This document shows positions 1 to 7,591 of a DNA stretch of 7,799 nt, in pieces. Both the position numbers and the translations under genes were made by a program. A model generated the notes under the pieces. That model worked only from the letters and a program-made list of their open reading frames with translations. It ran no database searches and was not told the DNA's origin. Position 1 is the stretch's first letter; every line of letters begins with the position of its first letter. Source of the DNA: a bacterium (GTDB lineage Bacteria; Margulisbacteria; Marinamargulisbacteria; UBA6595). The DNA lies in NCBI GenBank assembly GCA_027621615.1, contig JAQCBC010000032.1, positions 1-7,799 on the forward strand, given 5' to 3'.

Positions 1-142
1 TAAAAAAGGGCAGCAAGTTGAAAAAGGCCAGCTGATTGGTTATGTGGGATCCACCGGTTATTCAACGGGGCCCCATTTGCATTTTGAAGTCCGAAAAAAC
101 GGAACCCCTATTAATCCTTCCACCTATTTCAAAAACCTGTAA
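1..142 (+). CDS. M23 family (LytM-type) metallopeptidase, C-terminal fragment
   Basis: This is the 3' end of a gene whose start lies outside the window; the reading frame begins at base 2 and gives 46 residues before TAA at 140-142. The fragment contains the M23 signature end: [17 protein letters not shown], where the HLH pair supplies the catalytic and zinc-region histidines, followed by [14 protein letters not shown], the usual last strand of the LytM domain. Family knowledge: these are zinc endopeptidases (or inactive regulators of them) that cut or sense peptidoglycan cross-links in the envelope. Only the last part of the domain is visible, so the other zinc ligands, any signal peptide, LysM or coiled-coil region, and enzymatic activity cannot be judged. 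The stop codon lies 4 nt before clpB, which suggests co-transcription. Confidence 0.9.
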   Translation, partial: KKGQQVEKGQLIGYVGSTGYSTGPHLHFEVRKNGTPINPSTYFKNL

Positions 143-146
143 GCGC

Positions 147-2735
147 ATGCAACTCGTCAACTATACCCAACAGCTTCAACGCCTTATTGAAAAAGCCCAA
201 GCAATCGCCGTGGCGCATCAGCACCCACACTGCGACGAGCACCACCTATTGGCCAGTCTACTGCAAGATCCCATTACACAAACGATACTCACTCATACTG
301 GGGGCAAACTCCCGAAAATTGAGGCAACCAACCAAGCGGTATTGGACCAGTACCCCACCACGGCCATGACCGAAAAAAAGATTACCCGCCAAGTTGTGGC
401 TGTATTACTAGCCTGCGAACGCGTGAGCCAAGCCTACACGGATCGGTTTGTGTCTGTGGATAGCCTGCTGATTGCGATGGCCGAGCATACAGAATCGCAA
501 AGCCTTCAACACGTCTTTAAGCAATCCGGCTTATCTGCGAAAGCCATCCGAATCGCTCGCGATAACTACCGCAATGGCCGCGTCATTACCCATGCAACCG
601 ATGACACCGAACATCCCTTAAGGGATTATAGCCGAAACCTAACCGATTTAGCTAAAGCCGGTCATCTGGACCCTGTGATTGGCCGAGATCTTGAAATTCG
701 ACGCCTCATGGAAGTGCTCGCCCGCCGAACAAAAAACAATCCCGTTTTAATCGGAAAATCCGGGGTAGGAAAAACAGCCATTGTTGAAGGCCTTGCCCAA
801 CGGATTGCCGCTGAAGATGTGCCTGACACCTTAAAACACAAACACATTATTGCCTTAGACTTGGGCGCTATTGTAGCGGGAACCCACTATCGCGGTGAAT
901 TTGAAAACCGATTCACCCAGATTATTCAAACCGTATCCAACCGAACCGATTGGATTGTGTTTGTGGATGAATTGCACTTGCTCATCGGTACCGGCCGTAG
1001 CGATGGGGCCATGGATGCAGCCAATTTACTCAAACCAGCGCTGGCAAACGGAACCTTACATTGTATTGGCGCCACTACCCTCACCGAATACACGCAGTAT
1101 ATCGAAAAAGACCCGGCACTAACCCGTCGATTCCAACCCGTCTATACCGAAGCGCCTAGCGTGGCGGACACCATTTCAATTTTGCGGGGCATTAAAGAAC
1201 AATATGAGCGGCATCACGGCGTTAAAATTAAAGATTCCGCGATTGTTGCCGCCGCCAATTTATCCGACCGCTACATCACCCATCGCTGTTTACCCGATAA
1301 AGCGATTGATTTAATGGATGAAGCCGCCAGCCAACGAACCATTGAATTAAATAGTAAACCACGCGAGCTGGACGGTATTGATCGAAAAATCATGCATATA
1401 AAAATCGAAATTGCAGCCTTAAAAAAGGAAACCGACCCAGAGTCTAAAACTCGACTCAACTCACTCGAAGCCACGTTAATTGAATTGGAAGCCAGCTCCC
1501 AACAGCTAACCGGCGATTGGGCGGTTGAAAAACATCAATTGGATCGCATTCATGCCCTCAACGAAGCGGTTGATGCCGCTAAAAAAAATCTGGCCATTGC
1601 CCAACGCGCCGGCGACTTAGACTATGCGGCAACATTAAAGTATGGCCATATTCCAACTATCGAACGCGAATTAACCGAACTAGAATCCGGTAGCAACCGC
1701 CGACGCGATACAATTGATGATTCAGATATTGCCAGTGTCATTACCCGAAGCACCGGAATTCCCATTGACGCATTATTATCCAGCCAAAAAGACAAACTGG
1801 TCACCATGGAAACCAAACTACGTGCGCGTGTTGTGGGTCAAGAAACCGCTATTTCAGCCATCAGTCATGCGTTGCGTCGCGCTCAAACCGGCATTGGGGA
1901 TCACACCCGACCCATTGGATCGTTTTTGCTGGCTGGCCCCACGGGGGTGGGAAAAACCGAAGTCTGCCGGGCCTTATCCGAATTTATGTTTGATGATGAA
2001 CGCGCCATGTTACGCATTGACATGAGTGAGTATACAGAACGGCACAGCATTGCTCGGTTAATTGGTGCGCCGCCTGGCTATATTGGCTATGAACAAGGCG
2101 GTTTGCTCACCGATTCTGTACGACAACGGCCCTACCAAGTGATACTGTTTGATGAAGTTGAAAAAGCCCACCCCGATGTGCTCAACATTTTACTACAATT
2201 ACTTGATGACGGCCATGTAACGGATGCCAAAGGCGTTACCGTTAATTTTAAAAATACTATTGTTATGATTACCAGCAATTTAGGTGCACCGTTGGTACAA
2301 GAATACGACCCGAACCTTGAGCCACTAGAAACCCGTATGATGGCCTGCATTGAGTCGTATTTTCGACCCGAGCTCATTAACCGAATTGATGAAATCATTT
2401 TATTTGAACCCCTGTCTGAAGTTGACATGATTACTATTGTAAACATCCAACTCGCCCGGCTGATTCATCGACTCCGTCATCAACAGTTGGATTTAACCGT
2501 TTCTCAAAAAGCCAAAATTTATCTCAGCCAACATGGGTATAACCCCCAATATGGCGCACGCCCACTCAAACGGCTCATTCAACGAACCATTGAAAATCCT
2601 CTGTCCATGCAGCTCCTCAATGGGGACGTTCAAACCGGCGATACGGTCGAAGTCGATGCGGCAGATACCGGAATTCGGATTGGCAAATTCAGCAGTCAAC
2701 GTCTAGACAAATCCAATGAGTCACTCTATAATTAA
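147..2735 (+). CDS. clpB: ATP-dependent disaggregase ClpB (Hsp100)
   Basis: This 862-residue protein matches ClpB in length and domain order (E. coli ClpB has 857). It contains a Clp N-domain (about 1-145), NBD1, a coiled-coil middle domain (about 405-520), NBD2 and a C-terminal D2-small domain. Visible motifs: Walker A1 GKSGVGKT (203-210), Walker B1 VFVDE (to E275), pore loop Y248 in HYRG, Walker A2 GPTGVGKT (597-604), Walker B2 ILFDE (to E670), pore loop GYIGY (644-648), Arg finger R746 in NRIDE and sensor-2 GARP (803-806). The middle domain and the absence of a ClpP-binding IGF/IGL loop separate it from ClpA, ClpC and ClpX. Family role: it threads aggregated proteins through its cytoplasmic hexamer together with DnaK. 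ATG 147 was chosen because the N-domain aligns there; an upstream in-frame ATG at 36 would run through the M23 gene. No Shine-Dalgarno precedes ATG 147, so translation is probably coupled to the M23 gene. Odd point: Walker A1 has K-S where the family usually has E/D-P. Confidence 0.97.
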   Translation: MQLVNYTQQLQRLIEKAQAIAVAHQHPHCDEHHLLASLLQDPITQTILTHTGGKLPKIEATNQAVLDQYPTTAMTEKKITRQVVAVLLACERVSQAYTDRFVSVDSLLIAMAEHTESQSLQHVFKQSGLSAKAIRIARDNYRNGRVITHATDDTEHPLRDYSRNLTDLAKAGHLDPVIGRDLEIRRLMEVLARRTKNNPVLIGKSGVGKTAIVEGLAQRIAAEDVPDTLKHKHIIALDLGAIVAGTHYRGEFENRFTQIIQTVSNRTDWIVFVDELHLLIGTGRSDGAMDAANLLKPALANGTLHCIGATTLTEYTQYIEKDPALTRRFQPVYTEAPSVADTISILRGIKEQYERHHGVKIKDSAIVAAANLSDRYITHRCLPDKAIDLMDEAASQRTIELNSKPRELDGIDRKIMHIKIEIAALKKETDPESKTRLNSLEATLIELEASSQQLTGDWAVEKHQLDRIHALNEAVDAAKKNLAIAQRAGDLDYAATLKYGHIPTIERELTELESGSNRRRDTIDDSDIASVITRSTGIPIDALLSSQKDKLVTMETKLRARVVGQETAISAISHALRRAQTGIGDHTRPIGSFLLAGPTGVGKTEVCRALSEFMFDDERAMLRIDMSEYTERHSIARLIGAPPGYIGYEQGGLLTDSVRQRPYQVILFDEVEKAHPDVLNILLQLLDDGHVTDAKGVTVNFKNTIVMITSNLGAPLVQEYDPNLEPLETRMMACIESYFRPELINRIDEIILFEPLSEVDMITIVNIQLARLIHRLRHQQLDLTVSQKAKIYLSQHGYNPQYGARPLKRLIQRTIENPLSMQLLNGDVQTGDTVEVDAADTGIRIGKFSSQRLDKSNESLYN

Positions 2736-2745
2736 TCCTCTAAAG

Positions 2746-2784
2746 ATGAGTATTTCTGATCACTATACCATGGGGGTTTCATAG
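2746..2784 (+). other. Possible 12-codon leader ORF before the CNNM transporter gene
   Basis: In the 54-nt gap after clpB, ATG 2746 opens a short frame reading MSISDHYTMGVS and stops at TAG 2782-2784, five nucleotides before the proposed TTG start of the next gene. It is out of frame with that gene. No strong ribosome binding site precedes it. Leader peptides are known upstream of some metal transporter genes, but a frame this short can occur by chance, so this is only a candidate. Confidence 0.15.
2772..2777 (+). promoter_or_regulatory. Candidate ribosome binding site (GGGGGT) for the TTG start at 2790
   Basis: GGGGGT is the only G-rich stretch in the clpB-CNNM gap. It ends 12 nt before TTG 2790, which is longer than the usual 5-9 nt. 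No other in-frame ATG, GTG or TTG exists between the upstream in-frame stop (TGA 2757-2759) and 2790, so the TTG is the first standard start available. The next in-frame start with Met is ATG 2829, which would cut into the first membrane helix. Confidence 0.35.
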
Positions 2785-2789
2785 CACTT

Positions 2790-4085
2790 TTGGAACCCAG
2801 TCATACGTTATTCCTGCTGTTTGTTTTGATGGTTTGCATTGTTTTGTCAGCCTTCTTTTCAAGTTCAGAAACCGCCATTACCGGTGTTGATAATATCAAG
2901 CTAAAAACCTTGGTGGATCAAGGCAATCGCCGAGCGTCATTGCTCAATGTGTTATTGGAAGACCCCAAATTGCTGATTACCGGAATTTTAATCGGTAACA
3001 ATGTGGCTAATGTGGCCGCCTCTGCCATTGCCACATCCCTATTCATATCGGGGCTATCCCAATTAGCCCTACCGGATTATTTGATTTTAGTCATTGCCAC
3101 GTTAGTGGTAACCTCGGTATTGCTCTTTTTTGGTGAAATTACACCCAAAAGCGTGGCCCTGAGAAACCCCACCCACTATGCCATGGTAATTGCTCCTGCG
3201 TTGCGATTGTCCTTAAAAATCATGACCCCATTTATTGCCATCTTTGCGATGCTCAATCGAATGGTTTTTCGACTATTGGGTGTGCCTGCCAATCAAGATG
3301 CGCCCAAGATTTCACAAGCCGAAGTTGAAACAATTATGCGGTTAGCCGAAGAAGCGGGTGTTTTAGAACAAGATGAAACCGATATGATTCATTCTATATT
3401 TGGCTTTGGTGACACGGTTGCCCGTGAAATCATGACACCCCGAACCGATACCGTGTGCATAAAATTGGATGCAAGCGTTAAAGATGCGATTGAATTAATT
3501 ATTAAGCATGGCCATTCGCGTATTCCTGTATACGATAAAAAAATGGATAACGTTGTGGGTACCGTCTATGCCAAAGATTTATTAAAATGCAACAGACGCA
3601 CAGCCCCTGTGGCCGATTATCAACGCGATGCCTTGTTTATACCGGAAACAAAAGACATTGAATCGCTATTCCGAGAAATGCAGCAATCCAAATGCCACAT
3701 TGCTATTGTGGTGAATGAGCATGGGGGCATGGCAGGCATTATTACCTTGGAAGATATTATTGAAGAAATCTTTGGTGAAATCCAAGATGAATACGATTGT
3801 GACCATACCCCAGACGTATACGCGATCAGTCCCCATGTATATGCCGCCGATGCCAAAACAAGCATGAGTGTTTTAATTGAACAATTTGGGTTGGATTTAG
3901 AGGAATCGGATGACTACGATACATTGGGCGGATTTGTCTTGCATGAATTGGGCCATTTCCCAGCCATTGATGAATCCTTCGTCTTTCAGCATCTAAAAAT
4001 TAAAGTCAAAGAAATGAATCAACGGCGTATATTAAAATTAGAAGTTACCGAATTATCGGCACATGACCCCAACGCATCCAAATAA
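2790..4085 (+). CDS. CNNM/CBS-pair/CorC_HlyC membrane protein (hemolysin C or CorB/CorC family)
   Basis: This 431-residue integral membrane protein has the complete three-part architecture of the family. Residues about 5-165 form the CNNM (DUF21) transmembrane region, with hydrophobic helices near 6-23, 60-88, 97-115 and 135-163 and the conserved motifs SSSETAI (24-30), GNNVANV (69-75) and GEITPK (115-120). Residues about 215-330 form a CBS pair: MTPRTD and SRIPVYD in the first repeat, then HIAIVVNEHGG and ITLEDIIEEIFGEIQDE in the second. Residues about 345-420 form the CorC_HlyC domain, including DDYDTLGGFVLHELGHFP. Family knowledge: such proteins mediate or regulate Mg2+ (and Co2+) movement across the inner membrane, and the CBS pair binds ATP-Mg. 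Older annotations call them hemolysins; nothing here supports a toxin role. The start is TTG 2790. The 3' end overlaps the next gene by 23 nt, which suggests translational coupling. The exact subtype (CorB, CorC, YfjD, YtfL) cannot be fixed from sequence alone. Confidence 0.93.
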   Translation: MEPSHTLFLLFVLMVCIVLSAFFSSSETAITGVDNIKLKTLVDQGNRRASLLNVLLEDPKLLITGILIGNNVANVAASAIATSLFISGLSQLALPDYLILVIATLVVTSVLLFFGEITPKSVALRNPTHYAMVIAPALRLSLKIMTPFIAIFAMLNRMVFRLLGVPANQDAPKISQAEVETIMRLAEEAGVLEQDETDMIHSIFGFGDTVAREIMTPRTDTVCIKLDASVKDAIELIIKHGHSRIPVYDKKMDNVVGTVYAKDLLKCNRRTAPVADYQRDALFIPETKDIESLFREMQQSKCHIAIVVNEHGGMAGIITLEDIIEEIFGEIQDEYDCDHTPDVYAISPHVYAADAKTSMSVLIEQFGLDLEESDDYDTLGGFVLHELGHFPAIDESFVFQHLKIKVKEMNQRRILKLEVTELSAHDPNASK

Positions 4086-6183
4086 TCAACAACTGATTAA
4101 AAATAGAGCGGCATTCCAACACAATGCTCGCTTACTTTGGCCGTATTGGGTTGAGCTTCAGCAGCAGCTATCCTGTCATATTGAATCCCATGTTCAGAAT
4201 CTAGCGTTTCGATCTTGGACCGACGTATCCCATCCCTATGGATCGGATCCACTGCGGATTGACCCAACCGGAATGCTATCGCCAGCCCCCCATACTTGGT
4301 CCATGCAGTATGGGCTGTATTATGCGGGTCAGTTTCATGGTCCCCGTATGGCGGATTCTGTTCAGGCCCACCAAGCGAACACCCATCAAACCTTGTGGCA
4401 ATACGACGGCGTTACGCTCCGGCAATCAATAGCCACCCTTCCAGAACTGAGCCCGGGGGCACCGTGTGGCGGCTCTGTTGTGAATATAACGGTTAAAAAT
4501 GATCGCTCAAGCCCCGTTCAATTGGTCGTCATTCTATCCCCCATGCATCCCGATGGCCTGGGCAGTTTGAAATCCATTTGCTATTTAAGCACCAACACCG
4601 TCATGATTAACAATGCCCCGCAGCTTATTTTGCATCAAAAGCCCACCGCGATTGCCTGCTTTAGCCAAGATGAACTTTCAGTACCAACCGCATTAGCCAA
4701 CTGGGATATGGTTACCCAAACACACTGCTCACACGGGTTGGCTAGCGCCTGTTTTTCCTATCCAGTTGATACCGATCATCATATTGTATATACCCTGCCT
4801 CACGGGATCCGGCCAGCCACGAAGCTGCCCCTTGCGGATATCCAAAGCCAGCGATTTTCCGATGTTAAACACACGTTAAATCAAGTATGGTCGCCCGTCA
4901 AACAATCCGTTTTAAGTATTCAAACCCCCGATAGTGCCCTGGATTACACACTATCCACTGGCATTCATTACTTACTCCAAGGCCATGTCAGCGCCAACCC
5001 AGCACCCACACCCCTTGGCCGGTGGATCCTGGGCCGCGTGTACACGCAATTGGGGACTCACACGCATACGGAATCGCTCATTCATTCGGTCATGAAAACC
5101 AATTGGTGGTGGCACCCGTCACCGGATGCCGCTGCGATTGCGGTGGATCTGGCGCATCACACCGCAACGTATACTCAGGATACCGCGTGGGTTCAGGACC
5201 GATGGGAAAAATTAAATAAGCCCATCGCCCATTGGGTCAAACAATTGCACCATCATCCGCCCATTCCATACCCGTTATTAGCCTTAGAGCCCAACCACCC
5301 CCACAACCGAACATCAACCCCCTTAATGAACCATGCTTGGCTGATTCATGCTGTCCGTACGTTGGGTAAATTATCCACCACAATGGGCTTAACCAATCAC
5401 ATGGATTACCCGGCTGTTGCCCGGATGCTGCAGACCTATTTGAAAGAAAGCATTGCCTTTATTTTTGACCGTCGGCCTGAAAATCCTTATCTAGCCTTAG
5501 ATAAAACCCCCACGGTTCATGGCAGGCTGTTGGATGCCCTGTACAGCCTAGTTCCTTTGGATGTGTTTAGTATTTATGATCCCTTGGTGACGGAAACTCT
5601 GAATATTATTGAGCAAACGTTTGGGCATGACGGGCTGGTGATTAACACAGGCCCCTACGATGGGTTTTCCGTCCGGCACAATGCGCAACTGGCCCACCTA
5701 TATTTGGCCCGTGGGGATCACCAAAAAGCCAAGCGAATTATCCAGTGGTTAATTGAATCGGCCAATACCAGCGGGGCGTTTCCCACAACGGTGCATCCCA
5801 GCACGCAGAAAGGTGCTGATGGACTTGGCCATGATCCGGTGGCAACGGCTGCCTGTTTGTCTGTCCTCATGACCTTGATCGCCCATGCGGATGCCACCAC
5901 GCTGAATTTGTTTTTTTATACCCCCGACTGCATCTGGGAGGGGTCTCATTATACAAACATTCATACGCCGTTTGGCCAACTGAACTGCCAAATAATCCCT
6001 GGGATGGATACACCCTACACGCTAAAATTAACCCCGCAATTTCATACCCCGCCCAGTGCGATTGTCATTCAATTGCATCCAGCCATCCAGCGGGTCATGG
6101 CCGATACAACCCTCCCAATTTTAGACCATCACCGCATCCGCATCCCGGCGACCACCCAGCATATCCAGTGTTATCGGTCTTAA
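4063..6183 (+). CDS. Six-hairpin (alpha/alpha)6 glycosidase-like protein, His-rich, substrate unknown
   Basis: This 706-residue protein has no signal peptide or membrane segment, so it is probably cytoplasmic. I do not recognise an exact family. Visible layout: a mostly beta N-terminal part (about 75-260, for example SVVNITVKN at 138-146), a helical region rich in W, H and A (about 290-615), and a beta C-terminal part (about 612-700: IWEGSHYTNIHTPFGQL). This order resembles GH15, GH65, GH94 and debranching-type enzymes. Residues 486-500 (HGRLLDALYSLVPLD) and 571-599 (SGAFPTTVHPSTQKG, then GLGHDPVATAACL) resemble the barrel of uncharacterised glycosidase-like proteins, in which an equivalent segment reads roughly GTWPE. 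Here the Glu position is Thr, so activity is uncertain. Histidine is extreme, about 49 residues (near 7%), including HHH at 396-398; lysine is scarce. ATG 4063 overlaps the CNNM gene by 23 nt in another frame and has no clear ribosome binding site, which suggests coupled translation. It could be a phosphorylase, a glycosidase or a non-catalytic relative. Confidence 0.75.
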   Translation: MTPTHPNNQQLIKNRAAFQHNARLLWPYWVELQQQLSCHIESHVQNLAFRSWTDVSHPYGSDPLRIDPTGMLSPAPHTWSMQYGLYYAGQFHGPRMADSVQAHQANTHQTLWQYDGVTLRQSIATLPELSPGAPCGGSVVNITVKNDRSSPVQLVVILSPMHPDGLGSLKSICYLSTNTVMINNAPQLILHQKPTAIACFSQDELSVPTALANWDMVTQTHCSHGLASACFSYPVDTDHHIVYTLPHGIRPATKLPLADIQSQRFSDVKHTLNQVWSPVKQSVLSIQTPDSALDYTLSTGIHYLLQGHVSANPAPTPLGRWILGRVYTQLGTHTHTESLIHSVMKTNWWWHPSPDAAAIAVDLAHHTATYTQDTAWVQDRWEKLNKPIAHWVKQLHHHPPIPYPLLALEPNHPHNRTSTPLMNHAWLIHAVRTLGKLSTTMGLTNHMDYPAVARMLQTYLKESIAFIFDRRPENPYLALDKTPTVHGRLLDALYSLVPLDVFSIYDPLVTETLNIIEQTFGHDGLVINTGPYDGFSVRHNAQLAHLYLARGDHQKAKRIIQWLIESANTSGAFPTTVHPSTQKGADGLGHDPVATAACLSVLMTLIAHADATTLNLFFYTPDCIWEGSHYTNIHTPFGQLNCQIIPGMDTPYTLKLTPQFHTPPSAIVIQLHPAIQRVMADTTLPILDHHRIRIPATTQHIQCYRS

Positions 6184-6191
6184 TCGTCGTT

Positions 6192-6197
6192 AGGGAG
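6192..6197 (+). promoter_or_regulatory. Ribosome binding site of the RlmD-like gene
   Basis: AGGGAG lies 7 nt before ATG 6205 and is a good Shine-Dalgarno match. It is the clearest ribosome binding site in the window and fixes the start of the methyltransferase. It lies in the 21-nt gap after the glycosidase-like gene, so a separate promoter between the two is unlikely. Confidence 0.75.
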
Positions 6198-6204
6198 CTT
6201 AATC

Positions 6205-7551
6205 ATGCTTGAACTACACATTGAAAAACTAGTATTCCAAGGCTGGGGCTTGGGCTATTGCGATGGGCAAGCCATTTTTGTACCCAACACGTTGCCGGGA
6301 GATACCGTGGCTTTAAGCCAGACGTATCGGCGCAAACGCACCACGTTTGGCAAAGTCGCGCATCTCCGAACGGCATCGCCCTTGCGCAATGATTCGCCCT
6401 GCCGCCATTACCCCACCTGTGGGGGCTGTCAGTTTATTCATGTAGACTATGCGGATCAGTTGGTCTTAAAACAAGCCATGTTAACGGACTTAATCCATCA
6501 ATTGGATCCCCATTTTCCGTATGAGCCAGAAGCCATTATCCCTGTGCAAAATACGCAATTTTTTCGCAATAAGATGGATTTTTCTTTTGCCACCCATGCG
6601 GATGGCACGGTGTATTTGGGGCTGAAAGAACGGGGGTATTTTGACCGGGTGCATCCGGTCCCGGACTGCCAATTGGCCTCGCCGCATATGGCGACGCTAC
6701 TGAATCGTGTGGCTGAGTGGGCGACCCGCCATCGGCTATCGACGTGGGATTACCACACCCATACGGGCATTTTGCGCCACTTGGTGATCCGAGAATCCAA
6801 AACACAGGGCGGTTTTTTACTGATGGTTAGCGTGTCTAAGCCCATCCCGGAATTGCTCGAAGACCTGGCCAATGACTTGCATGTGGGCGATCCCAGCCAA
6901 ACGCCCCATATTCGGGGGTTGGTGCAAAGCGTCCATGCCGAAGCGGCCGACCATTCCATGGCCATGGATACCACACCGATTGCGGGCTCACCCGTGATTA
7001 CCGAAACGATTTTAAACACCACCTTTACAATCGCCGTCAATGCATTTTTTCAAACCAATACCCATCAAGCGGCGGTACTGTTTCAAACACTCTTGGATGT
7101 GGCTGAGTTTAAACCCACGGATCGGGTGTTGGATTTATACTGCGGTACGGGAACGATTGGGTTGTTGGTTGCGCCATATGTTGGGCATGTGATTGGAATA
7201 GAAAGCATTCCTGAAGCGATTGAAAATGCCAAGCAAAACGCGGCTACCAACGGCATTACCAATTGTGAGTTTTATGCGGGACGGGTGAAAAACTTATTAA
7301 AATTTAACCACTATAGCCCCGATGTAGCGATTGTGGATCCCCCGCGTTCGGGTCTTGTTCCCAAAGCCTTGAATCGACTGATTGAGCAAGACCCACATAC
7401 AATTCTGTATATCTCCTGCAACCCCAGTACTCTGTTGCGAGATTTGGGTGTTATCCGTGCAGCTGGCTACCGCGTGGTCCGCTTTATCCCTGTGGATATG
7501 TTCCCCCACTCGTTTCACCTGGAATGCGTCGTTAAATTGTGTAAGGTATAG
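6205..7551 (+). CDS. rlmD: 23S rRNA (uracil-5-)-methyltransferase, RlmD/RumA family
   Basis: This 448-residue protein is a TrmA-superfamily enzyme that uses S-adenosylmethionine to methylate C5 of a uridine, in the cytoplasm. Domain order: an N-terminal TRAM RNA-binding domain (about 1-55), an Fe-S-bearing central part, and a Rossmann methyltransferase domain (about 295-448). Four cysteines match the 4Fe-4S ligands of RumA: C66, C72 and C75 (PCRHYPTCGGC) and C155 (PVPDCQ); TrmA itself lacks them. The SAM site is VLDLYCGTGTIGL (308-320) with the acidic residue in GIESIPEAIENA; DPPRSGL (378-384) is motif IV. The catalytic nucleophile is C405 in ISCNPSTLLRD, and the general base is probably E440 in FPHSFHLE. 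FFQTN (281-285) is the expected substrate-loop motif. All key residues are present, so it should be active. The symbol assumes U1939 as target; RlmC (U747) or a dual-specificity RlmCD cannot be excluded from sequence. It ends the co-directional gene run. Confidence 0.88.
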   Translation: MLELHIEKLVFQGWGLGYCDGQAIFVPNTLPGDTVALSQTYRRKRTTFGKVAHLRTASPLRNDSPCRHYPTCGGCQFIHVDYADQLVLKQAMLTDLIHQLDPHFPYEPEAIIPVQNTQFFRNKMDFSFATHADGTVYLGLKERGYFDRVHPVPDCQLASPHMATLLNRVAEWATRHRLSTWDYHTHTGILRHLVIRESKTQGGFLLMVSVSKPIPELLEDLANDLHVGDPSQTPHIRGLVQSVHAEAADHSMAMDTTPIAGSPVITETILNTTFTIAVNAFFQTNTHQAAVLFQTLLDVAEFKPTDRVLDLYCGTGTIGLLVAPYVGHVIGIESIPEAIENAKQNAATNGITNCEFYAGRVKNLLKFNHYSPDVAIVDPPRSGLVPKALNRLIEQDPHTILYISCNPSTLLRDLGVIRAAGYRVVRFIPVDMFPHSFHLECVVKLCKV

Positions 7552-7591
7552 TCTTGGCAATCCGAATGGTGAGCCAGAAATTCGTCTATTT

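Noticed and set aside
36..146. Upstream in-frame extension of clpB from ATG 36 (899 residues)
   Set aside because: The added 37 residues have no ClpB similarity and lie in another frame of the M23 gene, whose HLHFE motif shows which frame is real there. ATG 147 matches the normal ClpB N-terminus.
2790..4085. Haemolysin function for the CNNM/CBS protein
   Set aside because: The hemolysin name is historical for this family; the sequence shows only the metal-transport-type architecture.
4238..5219. Short + strand frames inside the glycosidase-like gene
   Set aside because: Shadow frames in a long coherent coding frame, with no ribosome binding sites and no domain content.
47..7340. Six GGATCC sites (47, 4245, 4805, 5024, 6504, 7335), more than the roughly two expected
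   Set aside because: Small numbers, all within coding sequence and with no common flanking context; not enough to propose a repeated motif such as a HIP1-type element.
6490..7560. Several minus-strand open frames opposite the RlmD-like gene
   Set aside because: They are short, overlap one another, lack recognisable domains and lie antisense to a gene with all family motifs intact.
7552..7585. Possible terminator after the RlmD-like gene (TGGC at 7555 pairing with GCCA at 7573)
   Set aside because: The stem is only about 4 bp with a long loop and no following T-run. It does not support a rho-independent terminator.
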